A stretch of 5,716 nt of DNA, from assembly GCA_025458585.1 (NCBI GenBank), contig JALOSD010000112.1, forward strand, positions 1 to 5,716, in the 5' to 3' direction. Positions 5,364 through 5,716 of this stretch are shown one piece after another. Source of the stretch: Burkholderiaceae bacterium (GTDB lineage: Bacteria > Pseudomonadota > Gammaproteobacteria > Burkholderiales > Burkholderiaceae_C). The notes beneath the pieces were generated by a model that was not told where the DNA came from, did not search any database, and saw only the letters and a list, made by a program, of their open reading frames with translations. Every line of letters begins with the position of its first letter. The first letter of the stretch is position 1. A program made the translations under genes and the position numbers.

Positions 5364-5716
5364 ATGAGCGAGCGCCCGAAACTGAAGCTGAAGTCCGGCG
5401 CCGTGCGCGACCCGCGGCGCAAGCCGGTGCGCGCGCTGACGGCGCCGCACCGCGCCAAGCCGCCCGAGGACGAGCGGCGCGAGCCGCCGCGCGAACGCGC
5501 GCGCGACGCCGGGCAGCGGACGCCGCCGAAGCCTGGGACACGCCCGCCCCGCCCGCCTGCGGACGCGGCACGAGGCGGCCGCGGGAGCGGTGACACCCGC
5601 ACGGAGCGCAAAGGGGCGACGCAGCGGCCCGCGCCGAACGATCGCCAGCCGCGCAGCGATCGCTCGGCGCCGAAGGATCGCCAGCCCCGCGGCGATCGCC
5701 CGGCAGCGAAGGATCG
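5364..5716 (+). CDS. Unidentified gene, 5' part only: basic disordered N-terminus with tandem repeat
   Basis: The frame opens with ATG at 5364 and has no stop through the right edge, giving at least 117 residues. The N-terminus MSERPKLKLKSGAVRDPRR is followed by Arg, Pro, Lys, Gly and Asp residues with almost no hydrophobic residues, so the region should be disordered and strongly cationic. From residue 90 a 12-residue unit repeats (DRQPR-x-DR core). No signal peptide or membrane segment is seen. The catalytic or folded domain, if any, lies beyond the window. In Burkholderiales, extensions of this kind occur on RNA-acting proteins such as RluB/RsuA-type pseudouridine synthases, SpoU/TrmH methyltransferases and DEAD-box helicases; that is a guess from composition, not a motif match. 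Reality as a gene is supported by the open frame, the spacing after the hairpin and the -10-like hexamer, but the product stays unknown. Confidence 0.62.
   Translation, partial: MSERPKLKLKSGAVRDPRRKPVRALTAPHRAKPPEDERREPPRERARDAGQRTPPKPGTRPPRPPADAARGGRGSGDTRTERKGATQRPAPNDRQPRSDRSAPKDRQPRGDRPAAKD
5631..5716 (+). repeat. 36-nt tandem repeat encoding a 12-residue unit
   Basis: Two full copies (5631-5666 and 5667-5702) and a partial third (5703-5716) run to the window edge. The units read APNDRQPRSDRS, APKDRQPRGDRP and AAKD. Each full copy contains the palindrome GCGATCGC (5656-5663 and 5692-5699), produced by consecutive Asp-Arg codons. Every Asp in the repeat uses GAT, whereas GAC dominates in the rest of the window, which suggests recent expansion from one ancestral unit. 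The array may continue beyond the window. Confidence 0.85.

Noticed and set aside
3788..5611. A 607-codon minus-strand open frame spanning mepK and the hydrolase
   Set aside because: It overlaps two well-supported genes and the spacer between them, has no recognisable motif, and its composition is typical of a GC-rich antisense shadow.
5656..5699. GCGATCGC palindromes as HIP1-like elements or binding sites
   Set aside because: Both copies arise from Asp-Arg codons within the 36-nt coding repeat and recur with its period, so the tandem repeat explains them.
1..5716. CRISPR array, tRNA, rRNA, insertion sequence, or phage or defence genes
   Set aside because: No regular spaced repeats, tRNA-like cloverleaf, transposase motif, terminal inverted repeats or defence domains were seen; the space is filled by ordinary housekeeping and envelope genes.

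Overview
The window is a GC-rich (roughly 70% or more by eye), densely coding bacterial segment. Protein similarity recalled from memory and the local gene set (an AmiC amidase and MutL as near neighbours, MutL with a DMHA-type endonuclease motif) suggest a betaproteobacterium, most likely of the order Burkholderiales (Rubrivivax/Leptothrix-like). The genus cannot be fixed from the sequence alone.

Layout from left to right: (1) the 3' part of amiC (+), an N-acetylmuramoyl-L-alanine amidase cut by the left edge; (2) dedA (-), a polytopic membrane protein, tail to tail with amiC after a 17-nt gap; (3) an 89-nt divergent promoter region with a -10-like hexamer close to each start codon and a perfect 10-bp palindrome exactly midway between them; (4) mutL (+), complete mismatch-repair ATPase/endonuclease; (5) a 150-nt gap with a candidate promoter; (6) mepK (+), a Tat-exported DUF882/M15-type murein endopeptidase; (7) a predicted lipoprotein alpha/beta hydrolase (+) with a strong ribosome binding site, probably co-transcribed with mepK; (8) a GC-rich hairpin; (9) the 5' end of a gene (+) that stays open to the right edge and encodes a very basic, disordered, Arg/Pro-rich N-terminus ending in a 12-residue (36-nt) tandem repeat.

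Four of the six genes point to the cell envelope: septal peptidoglycan amidase, DedA transporter (family linked to undecaprenyl phosphate recycling), cross-link endopeptidase and lipoprotein hydrolase. mutL is the exception; it commonly sits near amiC in Burkholderiales. I did not find an undescribed multi-gene system. The points most worth a second look are the right-edge repeat gene, the symmetric divergent promoter region, the leaderless-type starts, a REP-like palindrome inside the mutL linker, and the MutL motif combination. Long overlapping open frames on both strands are GC-rich shadows and are not annotated.
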